NCBI RefSeq assembly: GCF_006381105.1
Contig: NZ_VDET01000013.1
Coordinates: 117,436-181,435 of the forward strand
DNA length: 64,000 nt
Direction: 5' to 3'
Origin: Flavicella sediminum
Lineage (GTDB): Bacteria > Bacteroidota > Bacteroidia > Flavobacteriales > Flavobacteriaceae
The notes beneath the pieces were generated by a model, which was given only the letters and a program-made list of their open reading frames with translations, was not told where the DNA came from and searched no databases. How positions within the stretch are numbered: position 1 is the stretch's first letter; every line of letters begins with the position of its first letter. The position numbers and the translations under genes are program-made. Shown piece after piece: positions 37,616-47,488 of this stretch.

Positions 37616-39295
37616 ATGAAAAATAAAATTTTTATACTCTTAACAAGCTTACTTTGTCTCAATGGAGCTTTTGCTCAAATTTCGTATAGGCCACTTCCTG
37701 CTGAATGGGAAAAATTAGTTGAAGGTGGTAATTTTATGGATAGAATTTTACCCATGCCCGATGGAAAATTAGCTAAAAATGTTTGGGGAGATAAAGCAGT
37801 TCTTCCTAGGTATATAGATAATGGTATTGAAGATGGTATTACTTCTTATTGGGGAGGAAATATCCTAAAAGGAGACGATGGGAAATTTCACTTTTTTTTA
37901 TGTGGATGGCCTGAAAAAAATCCAGACGGTCATATGGGTTACAAAACCTATTCTACCATGTATCACGCCGTTGGTGATAATAGCGTTGGGCCTTTTAAGG
38001 TAAAAGAAGAATTGGGTGAAGGTCATAATACAGAAATTATACAATTGAAGGATGGGCGTTATATGATCTATCATGTAACAGGACATGAAGTAGATAAACA
38101 TTGTAATTATTTAATCTCAGACAATTTAAACGGACCTTGGGAAAGAAAAGTATTGCCATTAGATACTCGTGACAGACCTACACGTATAGGAGGTGGAAAT
38201 TGGTTTCATAATTTGTCTTTTACAAAAAGAGAGGATGGTTCTGTATTAATGTTAAGTCGCCAAGGCTCTATTTGGGTGAGTAAAACAGGGACAAGTCCTT
38301 ATCATTTAATTACTACAAAATCAATTTATCCTATGGTGTCTGGTAGGTATGAAGACCCTGTAATTTGGAAAGATCATATTCAGTACAATGCCATTGTAAA
38401 CGATTGGATTGGCCGTACTGCATTTTATATGCGCTCTAAAGATGGTGTTAATTGGGTGATTGAAGAAGGTAGAGCTTATGCTCCGGGAGTTGCTGTTCAT
38501 AAAGATGGAAAAAAAGAAGATTGGTATAAATACGAGCGTATTCGTATGTTTCAAGATGAATATGGTAGAGCTATTCAAGCCAATTTTGCGGTGATTGATT
38601 ATGACAAACATCAAGACTTACCAAACGACAAGCACAGTTCAAAAAATATAAGTTTGCCACTAAATCCGGGGATGTTATTGACCATAGAAAACAAAACTCC
38701 TATTGAATATAAAACCAAAGAAATTAAAGTTAGAATTAAAGCAGAGAAAAATTTCGATCCCATAAAAGAGGTAGATCTAAGTTCTCTACGTTTTGGAGCT
38801 TCATCAGAAGTAAATTATGGTAGAGGGGCTAAAGCGATCAAAAGTGAAAAAGATGGGAAAGATTTAATTGTTGTTTTTACTGCTAAAGATCACTGCATTA
38901 GTGACGATGTATTTGCTCCTAAAATGTTAGGGAAAACCAAAAAAGGAGCTTTGTTGTTTGGTTATGCACGTTTGCCTTGGTTAGAGTATATAGCTCCAAT
39001 TTTATCAGCAAGAAAACCAGAGTATAAAAATGGGGAATTTACAGTAGTTGTAGAAAATGATGGACAAGTAGCTTCTAAAAAAACATTTTTAACAATTAAC
39101 AGTCCTGCTGAAAATGGAGTTGTAAAAGAGTTAACAAGTGTGCTTGTTCCTGAAATTAAGCCTTATGGAAAAGCGGAAGTAACTTTCCAATTGAATAAAA
39201 CATTCGTAAAAGACAAGGAGTATCCTGTAGTCCTTAAAATTTTATCAAGAAAAGAAAAACCAATCACTTTTGAAACAACAATTTCTAAGAATTAA
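37616..39295 (+). CDS. Exported GH43-like propeller enzyme with C-terminal sandwich domains
   Basis: This 559-residue protein has a signal peptide ending AFAQ. A five-bladed propeller occupies about residues 25-360: FMDRILPMP, WGDKAVLPRYIDNGIEDG, YWGGNILKGDDGKFHFF, GPFKVKEELGEGHNTE and an acidic YEDPVIWKD near 245. Two beta-sandwich domains follow. The first (about 365-465) is shared with the protein at 54402 (DLSSLRFG, GAKAI, KDLIVVF). The last (about 475-559) resembles a CARDB/Ig-like fold. I infer a periplasmic exo-glycosidase paired with the CAPAR sulfatase just upstream; the next sulfatase starts 11 bases downstream. Family beyond GH43-like superfamily is uncertain. Confidence 0.75.
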   Translation: MKNKIFILLTSLLCLNGAFAQISYRPLPAEWEKLVEGGNFMDRILPMPDGKLAKNVWGDKAVLPRYIDNGIEDGITSYWGGNILKGDDGKFHFFLCGWPEKNPDGHMGYKTYSTMYHAVGDNSVGPFKVKEELGEGHNTEIIQLKDGRYMIYHVTGHEVDKHCNYLISDNLNGPWERKVLPLDTRDRPTRIGGGNWFHNLSFTKREDGSVLMLSRQGSIWVSKTGTSPYHLITTKSIYPMVSGRYEDPVIWKDHIQYNAIVNDWIGRTAFYMRSKDGVNWVIEEGRAYAPGVAVHKDGKKEDWYKYERIRMFQDEYGRAIQANFAVIDYDKHQDLPNDKHSSKNISLPLNPGMLLTIENKTPIEYKTKEIKVRIKAEKNFDPIKEVDLSSLRFGASSEVNYGRGAKAIKSEKDGKDLIVVFTAKDHCISDDVFAPKMLGKTKKGALLFGYARLPWLEYIAPILSARKPEYKNGEFTVVVENDGQVASKKTFLTINSPAENGVVKELTSVLVPEIKPYGKAEVTFQLNKTFVKDKEYPVVLKILSRKEKPITFETTISKN

Positions 39296-39306
39296 TAAAA
39301 AATAAA

Positions 39307-40842
39307 ATGAAGACAACTATTATATATGCATTGACATTGACAGCATTGTTTTTTAAGCTATCTACTATGCATGCGCAAGCATTAAAAAACACAAAACCCA
39401 ACATCGTTTTAGTCATGACCGATGATCAAGGGTTGGTTTTAGGTTCCTTAGGGCACCCTGTCGTAAAAACACCTTTTTTAGATAAGTTTGCTGAGAAATC
39501 AGCACGTTTTTCTAATTTTTATATGAGTCCCAATTGCGCACCTTCTAGAGCTGCATTGATGAGTGGAGCACATGAGTTTAGAGTTGCAGTTACCGCAACA
39601 CATGCTGAGTGTGAACGCATGGCATTAGACATCACAACGTTTCCTCAGTTATTGCAAAAAGAGGGCTATGAAACAGGTTTGTTTGGTAAATGGCATTTAG
39701 GAGATTTGAATGAATATTTACCTCAAAATAGAGGGTTTTCAGAAGTGCTGATGCATGGAGCTGGTGGAATTGGACAAAGAGAAAGAGGTGTTAAAATTAC
39801 GAGTTATGCCGATTTTCCTCCAAATCAAGGAGATGGTAAAAAAGCAAAATATTTTGACCCTGTTTTGTTACACAACAACACAATTGTGCAAACCAAAGGG
39901 TATTGTACCGATATTTTCTTTAATGCAGGTTTGGCTTGGATGAAAGAACAAAAGGAAAGCGAAAAACCATTTTTCGCTTATATTTCTACCAATGCTCCAC
40001 ATTCCCCCTTAATTGCTCCAAAAGAGAATTTAGACCGAATGATAAAACGTGGAATGAAAAAAGCAGAGCCTAGGTTGGCCATGATTGAAAACATTGACGA
40101 CAATTTTGGGGTGCTAATGGAAAAATTAGAAAAATGGGATATGTTAGACAATACCATTGTTATTTTTACTTCAGACAATGGAGCTCCAGGTACAGACCCT
40201 AATTTTATGCAAGGACACAAAACAGGAAAAGGGACTCCCTTTGAAGGTGGCGTGCATGTTCCCGCATTTTGGTATTGGAAAGGGAAAATAAAAGAGAATG
40301 TTGATATTGATGCTTTAACAGCACATGTCGATTTGTACAAAACGTTTTGTGAACTAACAGGAGCCGATATTTCTAAAGTGACTCAAGAATTAGAGGGGAG
40401 AAGTTTGTTGCCTTTGTTAGAAAATCCTGATAGTGAATGGAAACCAAGAATTATTCAAACCCAAAGAGGAAATATTGCCAAAAAACCAGAAGCTTCTGCA
40501 GATAAATTGTGGTCTGTAAGAACAGATCGTTGGAGATTGGTAGGGAAGGAATTGTACGACTTAAAGAACGATCCTTATGAACAAAAGGATGTGGCTTCAG
40601 AATATCCGTTTGTGGTAGATGCATTGACAAAATCTCATTTTAAATGGTACAAAACCATGATTCCATATATGATCAATCAAAATAATGTTTGGACAGACCC
40701 TCAAGCGCCATTTGAAAAATTATATACCGATCAGAAAGCAGCAAAAGGAATTCCAAATTGGGCACCTGCAAATACCGATGAGCCTGAAGTGTCGCATAAC
40801 AATGCGAAGGTTTTGAATTGGAAAAGAGAAAGCATCGATTAG
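39307..40842 (+). CDS. Family S1 sulfatase (CAPSR type)
   Basis: A secreted 511-residue sulfatase with signal ending MHAQ. The active site is classical: PNIVLVMTDDQGLVLGSLGHP, C77-A-P-S-R81, LFGKWHLGDLNEYLP and FTSDNGAPG. HAGG and FEGGVHVPAFWYWKG are present as in its paralogue at 49125, with which it shares the C-terminal region (IPNWAP). The long inserts GGIGQRERGV and KGYCTDIFFNAG are shared with that paralogue too. It is in a tight run with the propeller enzyme upstream and GH2 downstream (80-base gap). Regiospecificity unknown. Confidence 0.93.
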   Translation: MKTTIIYALTLTALFFKLSTMHAQALKNTKPNIVLVMTDDQGLVLGSLGHPVVKTPFLDKFAEKSARFSNFYMSPNCAPSRAALMSGAHEFRVAVTATHAECERMALDITTFPQLLQKEGYETGLFGKWHLGDLNEYLPQNRGFSEVLMHGAGGIGQRERGVKITSYADFPPNQGDGKKAKYFDPVLLHNNTIVQTKGYCTDIFFNAGLAWMKEQKESEKPFFAYISTNAPHSPLIAPKENLDRMIKRGMKKAEPRLAMIENIDDNFGVLMEKLEKWDMLDNTIVIFTSDNGAPGTDPNFMQGHKTGKGTPFEGGVHVPAFWYWKGKIKENVDIDALTAHVDLYKTFCELTGADISKVTQELEGRSLLPLLENPDSEWKPRIIQTQRGNIAKKPEASADKLWSVRTDRWRLVGKELYDLKNDPYEQKDVASEYPFVVDALTKSHFKWYKTMIPYMINQNNVWTDPQAPFEKLYTDQKAAKGIPNWAPANTDEPEVSHNNAKVLNWKRESID

Positions 40843-40922
40843 TGATTTACGACGAGAACTGAAATCCGAAGTTTAAACATTTAGCCTAATTTTAGTGATT
40901 TAGGTACAATAAATTAAATACA

Positions 40923-43900
40923 ATGAAATTATACATAACTTATTTATTGATTTTAAACTCGTTGTTGTTTTACGGGCAAGAAAAATTAAATTTTAACGAG
41001 AATTGGAAATTCGCCTTGGATATAAAAGCGGATGCATCTAAAGAAAAATTTAATGATACTAATTGGAGAGTCTTAGATGTACCGCATGATTGGACAATTG
41101 AAGGAGTATATGACAAGAACAATCCATCGGGTGTGTTTTGTGGTTTTCTTCCTGGCGGAATTGGCTGGTACCGTAAGACAATAGAAATACCTGAAAATTG
41201 GAAAAATAAAAATGTAAGCATTTCTTTTGATGGTGTTTTTAGGAACAGTACAGTTTGGGCAAATGGAATAAAATTAGGACATAGACCGTATGGTTGGGTT
41301 TCTTTTTCTTACGACGTTTCTTCCGTTGTAAATTCTGCTAAAAAAGTCACTTTTGTTGTTAAAGTAGACAATTCATTGCAGTCGGCTGCAAGATGGTATA
41401 CCGGAAGTGGGATTTATGCAAATACCTATTTAGAAGTTAAAAATAAGATTCATATTCCGAAAGATGGTGTTTTTGTAAGAACAGAAGGCACTACTGTTTT
41501 AGTTGATACAGAGGTGTTAAATAAAACGAGTAAAAAGTCAAAAGTAACTTTGATTTCTTCAGTGATTGATGCAAATGGAAAAATTATCGCGACTCAGAAA
41601 GCTAATTTATCGGTTTCCAAAGGAGGTAAAAAGAAAGCTTCGGAACAGCAAAAAATTGTATTAAAAAATCCAAGCCTATGGAGTCCGGAATCACCGTATT
41701 TATACAACTTAGAAACGAAGATTGTTTCAGGAGGAATTGTATTAGATAAAGTACTTACACGTTTTGGAGTGAGAGATGTTAAATGGGTTCCAGAAACGGG
41801 TATGTGGTTGAATGGCGTAAATACAAAGTTACAAGGAATTTGCAATCATCAATCAGCGGGTGCTTTAGGAGCAGCAGTTCCTGATAAAATATTACGATTT
41901 AGAATTCAGCAATTAAAAGACATGGGCGTAAATGCCATTCGTACCGCGCACAATGCACAAACACCTCGTTTTTATGAGATGTGTGATGAGATGGGTATGA
42001 TGGTAATGGATGAGTTTTTTGATGGTTGGCATAAAAAAGCGGAGCACGACTATGGGGCACATGATTTTGCTGATTGGTGGGAACGTGATTTAATTTCTTT
42101 GGTGAAAAGAGATAGAAATCACCCATCAGTTGTTATTTATAGTGTAGGAAATGAGTCGAAAGGAGATTATGGAAAAAAATTAGTCGCTACCTGTCATAAA
42201 TATGACAATTCTCGTTTGGTAACTTCCGGTCATGCTGGGCCTGATGATATGGACGTATTTGGTGAAAATGGTGGAAGTGAGAAAAAAGGATTCTTTGAAA
42301 CCTTAGAAAAAGATAGAGCTTTTATTGGAACAGAAAATGTACATACCTGGCATACAAGAAGTTTTTATAGAACAAAAATGTGGTATCGAGATGGTGTTCG
42401 AGGGAAAAACGGGAAAAATGAATTGTATTTATATCCTGATTTAACCAAAAATGAAATTTTCACCTATGATTGGACCAATGGTACGAAACGTACCAATGCT
42501 AGACAAACTTTACGTTCAAGTTATGACAATTCAATCATCGGTTTAACGGTTCGTCATAATATTCAAAAATTGAGAGATATACCTAATTTTGCAGGTTCAT
42601 TTCGTTGGACAGGCTATGATTATCTAGGTGAAGTAAAATACCATGGAGGTTGGCCGTTTAAATCCTTTTCTGGTGGAGCCATTGATTTAGCAAATTTTGA
42701 AAAAGATTTATTTTATTTATACCAAAGTCAGTGGACTACCAAGCCAATGGTACATATTTTACCGCATTGGACGCATCCAACTATGAAATTAGGAACTGAA
42801 ATTCCAGTATGGGTATATTCAAATTGTGATGCCGTAGAATTGTTTTTAGACGGAACATCTTTAGGGAAACAAAAACCAAAAAGCAATCATGAAGAAATGC
42901 AATGTTCTTGGATGGTTCCTTGGAAGCCAGGGGAATTAAAAGCGATAGGCTATAAAGATGGAGTAGAGTTAACGCAAAAAATAATTCGCACGGCAAATGC
43001 ACCAACTAAAATTCGATTATCTGTGGATGGAAAACCATTGCTAAATAAAAAGAATGATATTGTTCAAGTACGCGTAACAGCAACTGATACAAAAGATGAA
43101 TTGTATCCGTATGGAGAAAATAGAACTTATTTTAAAGTGATCGGAAATGGTAAAATTCGTGCTTTGGATAACGGAAGTCCATTGGATAAGGAAACGTATT
43201 TTGAGGCAAAAAGCAGAATTGGTTTTTTCGGTCTGACAAGAGCTTATATTGAAGCAACAAAAGCAGAAGGATCTATTAATTTATTGGCCGCTTCTATTTT
43301 AGGCGAAAAAAAATTAATCACTTCAAATAAAGTGAGTATTGATGTGAAATGGATCAACCTAAGAGGTGCTGATTTGTACAATAATACCGTTTCCGTATTT
43401 TATACAACCGATGGAACAAGACCAACTAATAGGTCTGAACGATATCAAAAACCATTCAAAATAAAAAAAGGAACAATCGTAAAAGCCTTGGTGTTGTTAA
43501 ATGAAGAAGAGGCTTTTGTGATGGAAGAAAAATTTGCTGATAATGAAGGGTTTTATTGGGACACTGTAGTAGAACCTGCAGAAATGGGAGGAGATCAGGC
43601 AGAAGAAACCAAATATAAAATTGGCGTTGTAAGTGCGACGGGTAAAAATTTTAACGGGAATGGATTTTTAGAATTTGGACCAGACAGTAACGATACAGGT
43701 TTTGTTGAATGGTATTATGAAAATGACCGTAGTGATGGTGAATTTACACTTAAATTAAAATACAGTGGATCTTCTAAAACAACCCCCTTTCAAAAAGTGT
43801 ATGTTTCAATTAATGATAAAATTCAAGAAGTAGATTTAAAATCTAGCAAGAAATACAGGTCAGAATGGAAGGTTTTTAAAACAAAGATCAATTTAAATGC

Positions 43901-43973
43901 TGGAGCAAATTATATAAAAGTGATTCCAAAAGATGTGACGGGTTTATGTATTGATGAATTGGTGGTTGAATAA
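40923..43973 (+). CDS. GH2 family beta-galactosidase-like enzyme
   Basis: This 1016-residue protein has a signal peptide and the GH2 domain order. A sugar-binding domain comes first (FNENWKFALD, VPHDWTIEG, GIGWYRKTIEIP), then an Ig-like domain and a TIM barrel with acid/base E411 in IYSVGNES and nucleophile E471 in IGTENVHTWH. C-terminal beta domains follow, including a chitobiase-like segment (YTTDGTRPTNRSERYQKP) and a final carbohydrate-binding-like domain (about 880-1016). The PHDW/GGIGWYR features are typical of exo-beta-galactosidases in marine PULs. In carrageenan breakdown a GH2 removes beta-galactose from desulfated ends, which is the inferred role here. Upstream of a sulfatase by about 46 bases. 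Confidence 0.92.
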   Translation: MKLYITYLLILNSLLFYGQEKLNFNENWKFALDIKADASKEKFNDTNWRVLDVPHDWTIEGVYDKNNPSGVFCGFLPGGIGWYRKTIEIPENWKNKNVSISFDGVFRNSTVWANGIKLGHRPYGWVSFSYDVSSVVNSAKKVTFVVKVDNSLQSAARWYTGSGIYANTYLEVKNKIHIPKDGVFVRTEGTTVLVDTEVLNKTSKKSKVTLISSVIDANGKIIATQKANLSVSKGGKKKASEQQKIVLKNPSLWSPESPYLYNLETKIVSGGIVLDKVLTRFGVRDVKWVPETGMWLNGVNTKLQGICNHQSAGALGAAVPDKILRFRIQQLKDMGVNAIRTAHNAQTPRFYEMCDEMGMMVMDEFFDGWHKKAEHDYGAHDFADWWERDLISLVKRDRNHPSVVIYSVGNESKGDYGKKLVATCHKYDNSRLVTSGHAGPDDMDVFGENGGSEKKGFFETLEKDRAFIGTENVHTWHTRSFYRTKMWYRDGVRGKNGKNELYLYPDLTKNEIFTYDWTNGTKRTNARQTLRSSYDNSIIGLTVRHNIQKLRDIPNFAGSFRWTGYDYLGEVKYHGGWPFKSFSGGAIDLANFEKDLFYLYQSQWTTKPMVHILPHWTHPTMKLGTEIPVWVYSNCDAVELFLDGTSLGKQKPKSNHEEMQCSWMVPWKPGELKAIGYKDGVELTQKIIRTANAPTKIRLSVDGKPLLNKKNDIVQVRVTATDTKDELYPYGENRTYFKVIGNGKIRALDNGSPLDKETYFEAKSRIGFFGLTRAYIEATKAEGSINLLAASILGEKKLITSNKVSIDVKWINLRGADLYNNTVSVFYTTDGTRPTNRSERYQKPFKIKKGTIVKALVLLNEEEAFVMEEKFADNEGFYWDTVVEPAEMGGDQAEETKYKIGVVSATGKNFNGNGFLEFGPDSNDTGFVEWYYENDRSDGEFTLKLKYSGSSKTTPFQKVYVSINDKIQEVDLKSSKKYRSEWKVFKTKINLNAGANYIKVIPKDVTGLCIDELVVE

Positions 43974-44019
43974 TGATTGGCGAATTAAAAAAATAGTAAA
44001 AAACAAAAAGTTAGAATTC

Positions 44020-45552
44020 ATGAAAAAAATAGGACTACTACTTATTTGCTGTCTGATAAAACTGACCTCAGTCAATGCACAAGAAAAACCAAATATAATT
44101 TTTCTTTTTTCAGATGATCAAACCATCCATACGCTTGGCGCTTATGGTAATAAAGAAATTATAACGCCAAACTTAGACAAGCTTGCGGGTATGGGGGTGC
44201 GATTTACCAATCATTACAATACTACTTCTATTTGCATGGCAAGTAGAGCTTGTGTGATGACCGGTTTATATGAGTACAGACATGGAACTAACTTTGGACA
44301 TGGAGACCTAGAGAAGGAGCTGTTTCAAGAATCGTACACAAATAAATTAAGAGAAGCAGGTTATTATACAGGGTTTGTAGGGAAAACGGGCTTCAATATT
44401 GAAGGGCAAAAATTTGATGCTTTTGATAGGGAATTTGATGAATTTGCTGGAGGCCCTGGGCAAACATCTTATATTACAGCTAGTAATAAAAAACTGGTAA
44501 AGTATGCCAAGGAATATCCACACGCTACAAGAGCAAACGGTGCATGGGCAAAAGATTTTATGAAAAATGCAAAAGCCACAGGAAAGCCATTTTGTATGAG
44601 TGTTAGTTTTAAAGCACCACATAGACCAACAACTCCTGATCCAATCGATTTAAAACGTTATAAAGGTAGAACTAAGTTTACAAAACCAGTAAATTATGGT
44701 GTTGAAAACGGGGAACATTTATCTGCGCAATCACATACTTCTCGTGCGGCATTACAATACCGATATTGGATGACGGATTATGACAATACGGTTAAAGATT
44801 ATTATGCCTTAATTTCGGGAGTGGATGCTGCTGTAGGAATGATTTTAGAAGGATTAAAAGAACTAGGATTGGAAAAAAACACCATCATTATTTTCACTTC
44901 TGATAATGGCTACAATTGTGGGGCACATGGTTTTGCAGGTAAGGTTTTGCCCTATGAAGAAGGATCTAAATCGCCTTTACTTATTTATGACCCACGTTTG
45001 CCAAAAAAATACAATAGTAAAGTGAGTGATGCCTTAACCACGAATGTAGACATGGCAGCAACAATTATTGATTTTTCAGGTTTGTCTGTATCAAATAAAA
45101 TGGATGGTAAAAGTTTAGTGCCACTCTTAAAGAATCCTAAAAAAGAAATACATAAATCTGTGCCTTTGTTCAATTTTTGGGGCGTTGCGGAGGCACATTC
45201 TATGGCAATTGTAACCAAAGAATGGAAATATGTATATTGGTATTCTGAATCCAACGGAATGAAGCCTATTGAGGAATTGTTTCATCTTAAAAAAGATGCT
45301 TTCGAAATGCAAAATGTTGCAGAAAAGAATCCAAATGTTTTAGCTGAGATGAAATTAATTTATGCTGTTGAGCTTAAGGCAATGAAAGAAACACTAATTG
45401 AAGGTCATGGTTATAATGAATATCCTATACTTTTCGATCAGAATATTGACTGGAATAAGAAAAAGTCATTGGCAAAAAATTACGATGGTACCAAAGATCG
45501 AAAGAAAGGGAAGCCTTCAAAGAAAAAAGGAAATAAAACTAAAAAACATTAA
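44020..45552 (+). CDS. Family S1 sulfatase (CMASR type) with Lys-rich tail
   Basis: The start is the ATG at 44020 because MKKIGLLLICCLI...VNAQ is a signal peptide; an upstream ATG at 43951 would overlap GH2 and add 23 non-signal residues. The 510-residue enzyme has PNIIFLFSDDQTIHTLGAYG, C72-M-A-S-R76, FTSDNGYNCGAHG and GKVLPYEEGSKSPLLIYDPR. It is most like the CKGSR sulfatase at 5647, sharing GLYEYRHGTNFGHG. GKWHLG is replaced by GKTGFN. The last 30 residues are strongly basic (KDRKKGKPSKKKGNKTKKH). Followed by another sulfatase after 10 bases. Confidence 0.9.
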   Translation: MKKIGLLLICCLIKLTSVNAQEKPNIIFLFSDDQTIHTLGAYGNKEIITPNLDKLAGMGVRFTNHYNTTSICMASRACVMTGLYEYRHGTNFGHGDLEKELFQESYTNKLREAGYYTGFVGKTGFNIEGQKFDAFDREFDEFAGGPGQTSYITASNKKLVKYAKEYPHATRANGAWAKDFMKNAKATGKPFCMSVSFKAPHRPTTPDPIDLKRYKGRTKFTKPVNYGVENGEHLSAQSHTSRAALQYRYWMTDYDNTVKDYYALISGVDAAVGMILEGLKELGLEKNTIIIFTSDNGYNCGAHGFAGKVLPYEEGSKSPLLIYDPRLPKKYNSKVSDALTTNVDMAATIIDFSGLSVSNKMDGKSLVPLLKNPKKEIHKSVPLFNFWGVAEAHSMAIVTKEWKYVYWYSESNGMKPIEELFHLKKDAFEMQNVAEKNPNVLAEMKLIYAVELKAMKETLIEGHGYNEYPILFDQNIDWNKKKSLAKNYDGTKDRKKGKPSKKKGNKTKKH

Positions 45553-45562
45553 GATAAATATA

Positions 45563-47074
45563 ATGAATACAAACTATATGTATAAAGGATTCGTTTTTGG
45601 AGTAGTAGGTTTGCTGAGTTTTTTTAATACCACCATTGAAGCGCAATCTAAAAAACCAAACATCCTTTTAATGATGGCAGATGACCTAGGCTATGGGGAT
45701 ACAGGGTTTACAGGGCATAAAATTATCAAGACACCAAATTTGGATGCGTTGGTAAAGAAGGGCATGTTGTTAAATCATTTTTATGCAGGAAATTCCGTCT
45801 GTTCACCTACGCGAGCTACTTTGTTAACGGGTAGGCATCACGATCGTATGGGGATTTATACGGCTAATAAAGGACATTTACCTGCGCAAGAAATTACGCT
45901 AGCTAAAATGTTGAAATCTAAAGGATATACAACAGGGCATTTTGGAAAATGGCATTTAGGAACTTTAAATAAAGTAGTTTCAGCAAAAGGAGCAGGAAGA
46001 AAACCTGAAATTAATTTTGCACCACCTTGGTTACGTGATTATGATACTTCTTTTGTAACAGAATCAGCTGTGACTACTTGGAATCCTGGAATTGGAGTTA
46101 GAGCAAAAAACAATCCTTTTTATGAAAATGGAATCGCTTTAAAAGGTGAAGGAAATGAAAGTTTGATGGGAGGAGCAGCAAGAGTTATTGTGGATAGAGC
46201 CGTTCCTTTTATTGAAAAAGCAGCAAAAGATAAGAAACCATTCTTGTCAGTGGTTTGGTTTCATGCGCCACATAAGAATGTGGAAGCAGGTCCAAAATAT
46301 TTAAAAAAATATAAAGAACATGGAGAAGCTGCACATTTTTATGGATGTATCACCGAATTGGATGAACAGGTTGGTCGTATTATTGAAACTTTAAAGAAAT
46401 CAGGACAGTTGGAAAATACGATTATCTTTTTCTGTTCTGATAATGGACCTGAAGGAGGAAAGCCTGCAGGTAGAACCGCAGGAACAACAAACGGATTAAG
46501 AGGTAGAAAACGAGCCTTGTATGAAGGTGGCGTAAGAGTCCCAGCTTTTGCTATTTGGCCAGGAGTGATCAAAGAGAATTCAGAATCAGAGGCCGTAATG
46601 TCTACTTTAGATTATTTACCGACCATTAAGAATATTGTAAATTATGATATGCCAGACAATCGCCCAATTGATGGTCAGGATATATTACCAATTCTTAGAG
46701 GAAAAGAAAAAGAAAGAAGTAATTCAGTGGTATTTAGATATGGATCAGGAACTACATCTATTGTTAAAGGGCATTATAAATATCTATTACCTGCTAAAGA
46801 ATTATATGATCTTTCTAAAGATTATGCAGAAGAAAATAATTTGGCTTCCAAAATGTCAAAAAAAGCAACTGAAATGGAAGAAGAGTTGTTAGAACGTTTT
46901 AAGAGCATAGAGAAAAGTCACTCAGGAGCGGATTATAATGATGCCAGTTTTCAACCTGTTGAAGCTTGGGCTCCTGTGATTTTAGATGTGAAAAAACTTG
47001 ATGCTAGAGGAGGGAGATTGAAAAGCAATAAAAAAGGTTCTAAAAGCAAGAAAGAAAAAAAGAAAAAGAAGTAA
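45563..47074 (+). CDS. Family S1 sulfatase (CSPTR type) with poly-Lys C-terminus
   Basis: The ATG at 45563 gives a proper signal peptide (ending TIEAQ); earlier in-frame codons overlap the preceding gene and encode no signal. The 503-residue enzyme has PNILLMMADDLGYGDTGFTG, C80-S-P-T-R84, FGKWHLGTLN and FCSDNGPEGGKPAG. This is the arrangement of arylsulfatase A-like enzymes. It ends in a run of Lys and Ser (SNKKGSKSKKEKKKKK). A terminator follows at 47109, closing the operon that runs from 36072. Confidence 0.92.
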   Translation: MNTNYMYKGFVFGVVGLLSFFNTTIEAQSKKPNILLMMADDLGYGDTGFTGHKIIKTPNLDALVKKGMLLNHFYAGNSVCSPTRATLLTGRHHDRMGIYTANKGHLPAQEITLAKMLKSKGYTTGHFGKWHLGTLNKVVSAKGAGRKPEINFAPPWLRDYDTSFVTESAVTTWNPGIGVRAKNNPFYENGIALKGEGNESLMGGAARVIVDRAVPFIEKAAKDKKPFLSVVWFHAPHKNVEAGPKYLKKYKEHGEAAHFYGCITELDEQVGRIIETLKKSGQLENTIIFFCSDNGPEGGKPAGRTAGTTNGLRGRKRALYEGGVRVPAFAIWPGVIKENSESEAVMSTLDYLPTIKNIVNYDMPDNRPIDGQDILPILRGKEKERSNSVVFRYGSGTTSIVKGHYKYLLPAKELYDLSKDYAEENNLASKMSKKATEMEEELLERFKSIEKSHSGADYNDASFQPVEAWAPVILDVKKLDARGGRLKSNKKGSKSKKEKKKKK

Positions 47075-47108
47075 ATCTATTTTTAATATTCCTAAAAGAA
47101 TAGATTTT

Positions 47109-47148
47109 AATAAAGACTCCTGTTTTACGAAATAGGAGTCTTTATTTT
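47109..47148 (+). terminator. Rho-independent terminator
   Basis: A perfect 13-base stem pairs AATAAAGACTCCT (47109-47121) with AGGAGTCTTTATT (47134-47146), followed by T residues. Confidence 0.92.
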
Positions 47149-47354
47149 AGAAAACGAACCTACTTTGAAAAATATCAGTGACGTATATTAAAATTTTATA
47201 AAAATAGTTGTTGAATTTTTTTGGAGATCTTATGCGTTTCAAACAAAAGCAATAACAAACTTTCTGCATAAAAAATATACCGTTAATTTCACGTAAAATT
47301 GACCCATACACACAAGGAATAGACTCAGGAAAGTTTTTTTTATAAACATTGAAA

Positions 47355-47362
47355 TATATTTG
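47355..47362 (+). promoter_or_regulatory. Candidate Bacteroidota -7 element (TATATTTG)
   Basis: It matches TAnnTTTG and lies 127 bases before the GH27 ATG. No good -33 TTG was found at the expected spacing, so this is tentative. Confidence 0.3.
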
Positions 47363-47488
47363 AGCTTTACTTCACAAATGATCTTATATAGCGAAGTTTT
47401 TTTACGTTTTTATTCTGTAAAATAGTGCGGTTATAAGGATTTGGTTTTGTGAGGTACATTCAATAATAGTAACAAAATTTAAGTAGTT

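Larger units (their letters stand above)
47075..47488 (+). promoter_or_regulatory. Intergenic region with terminator and candidate promoter
   Basis: This 414-base gap contains a strong terminator (47109-47148). Further down is GTTTCAAACAA (47236-47246), the reverse complement of the TTGTTTGAAAC word seen upstream of 36072. A TAnnTTTG-like -7 element (TATATTTG) lies at 47355-47362. No ORF of note lies in the gap. A promoter for the GH27 gene is inferred. Confidence 0.4.

Noticed and set aside
43951..44019. ATG at 43951 as start of the CMASR sulfatase
   Set aside because: It overlaps the GH2 gene and adds 23 residues in front of a clear signal peptide.
45398..45562. Early start of the CSPTR sulfatase inside the preceding gene
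   Set aside because: The 55 extra residues overlap the previous sulfatase in another frame and have no signal peptide.
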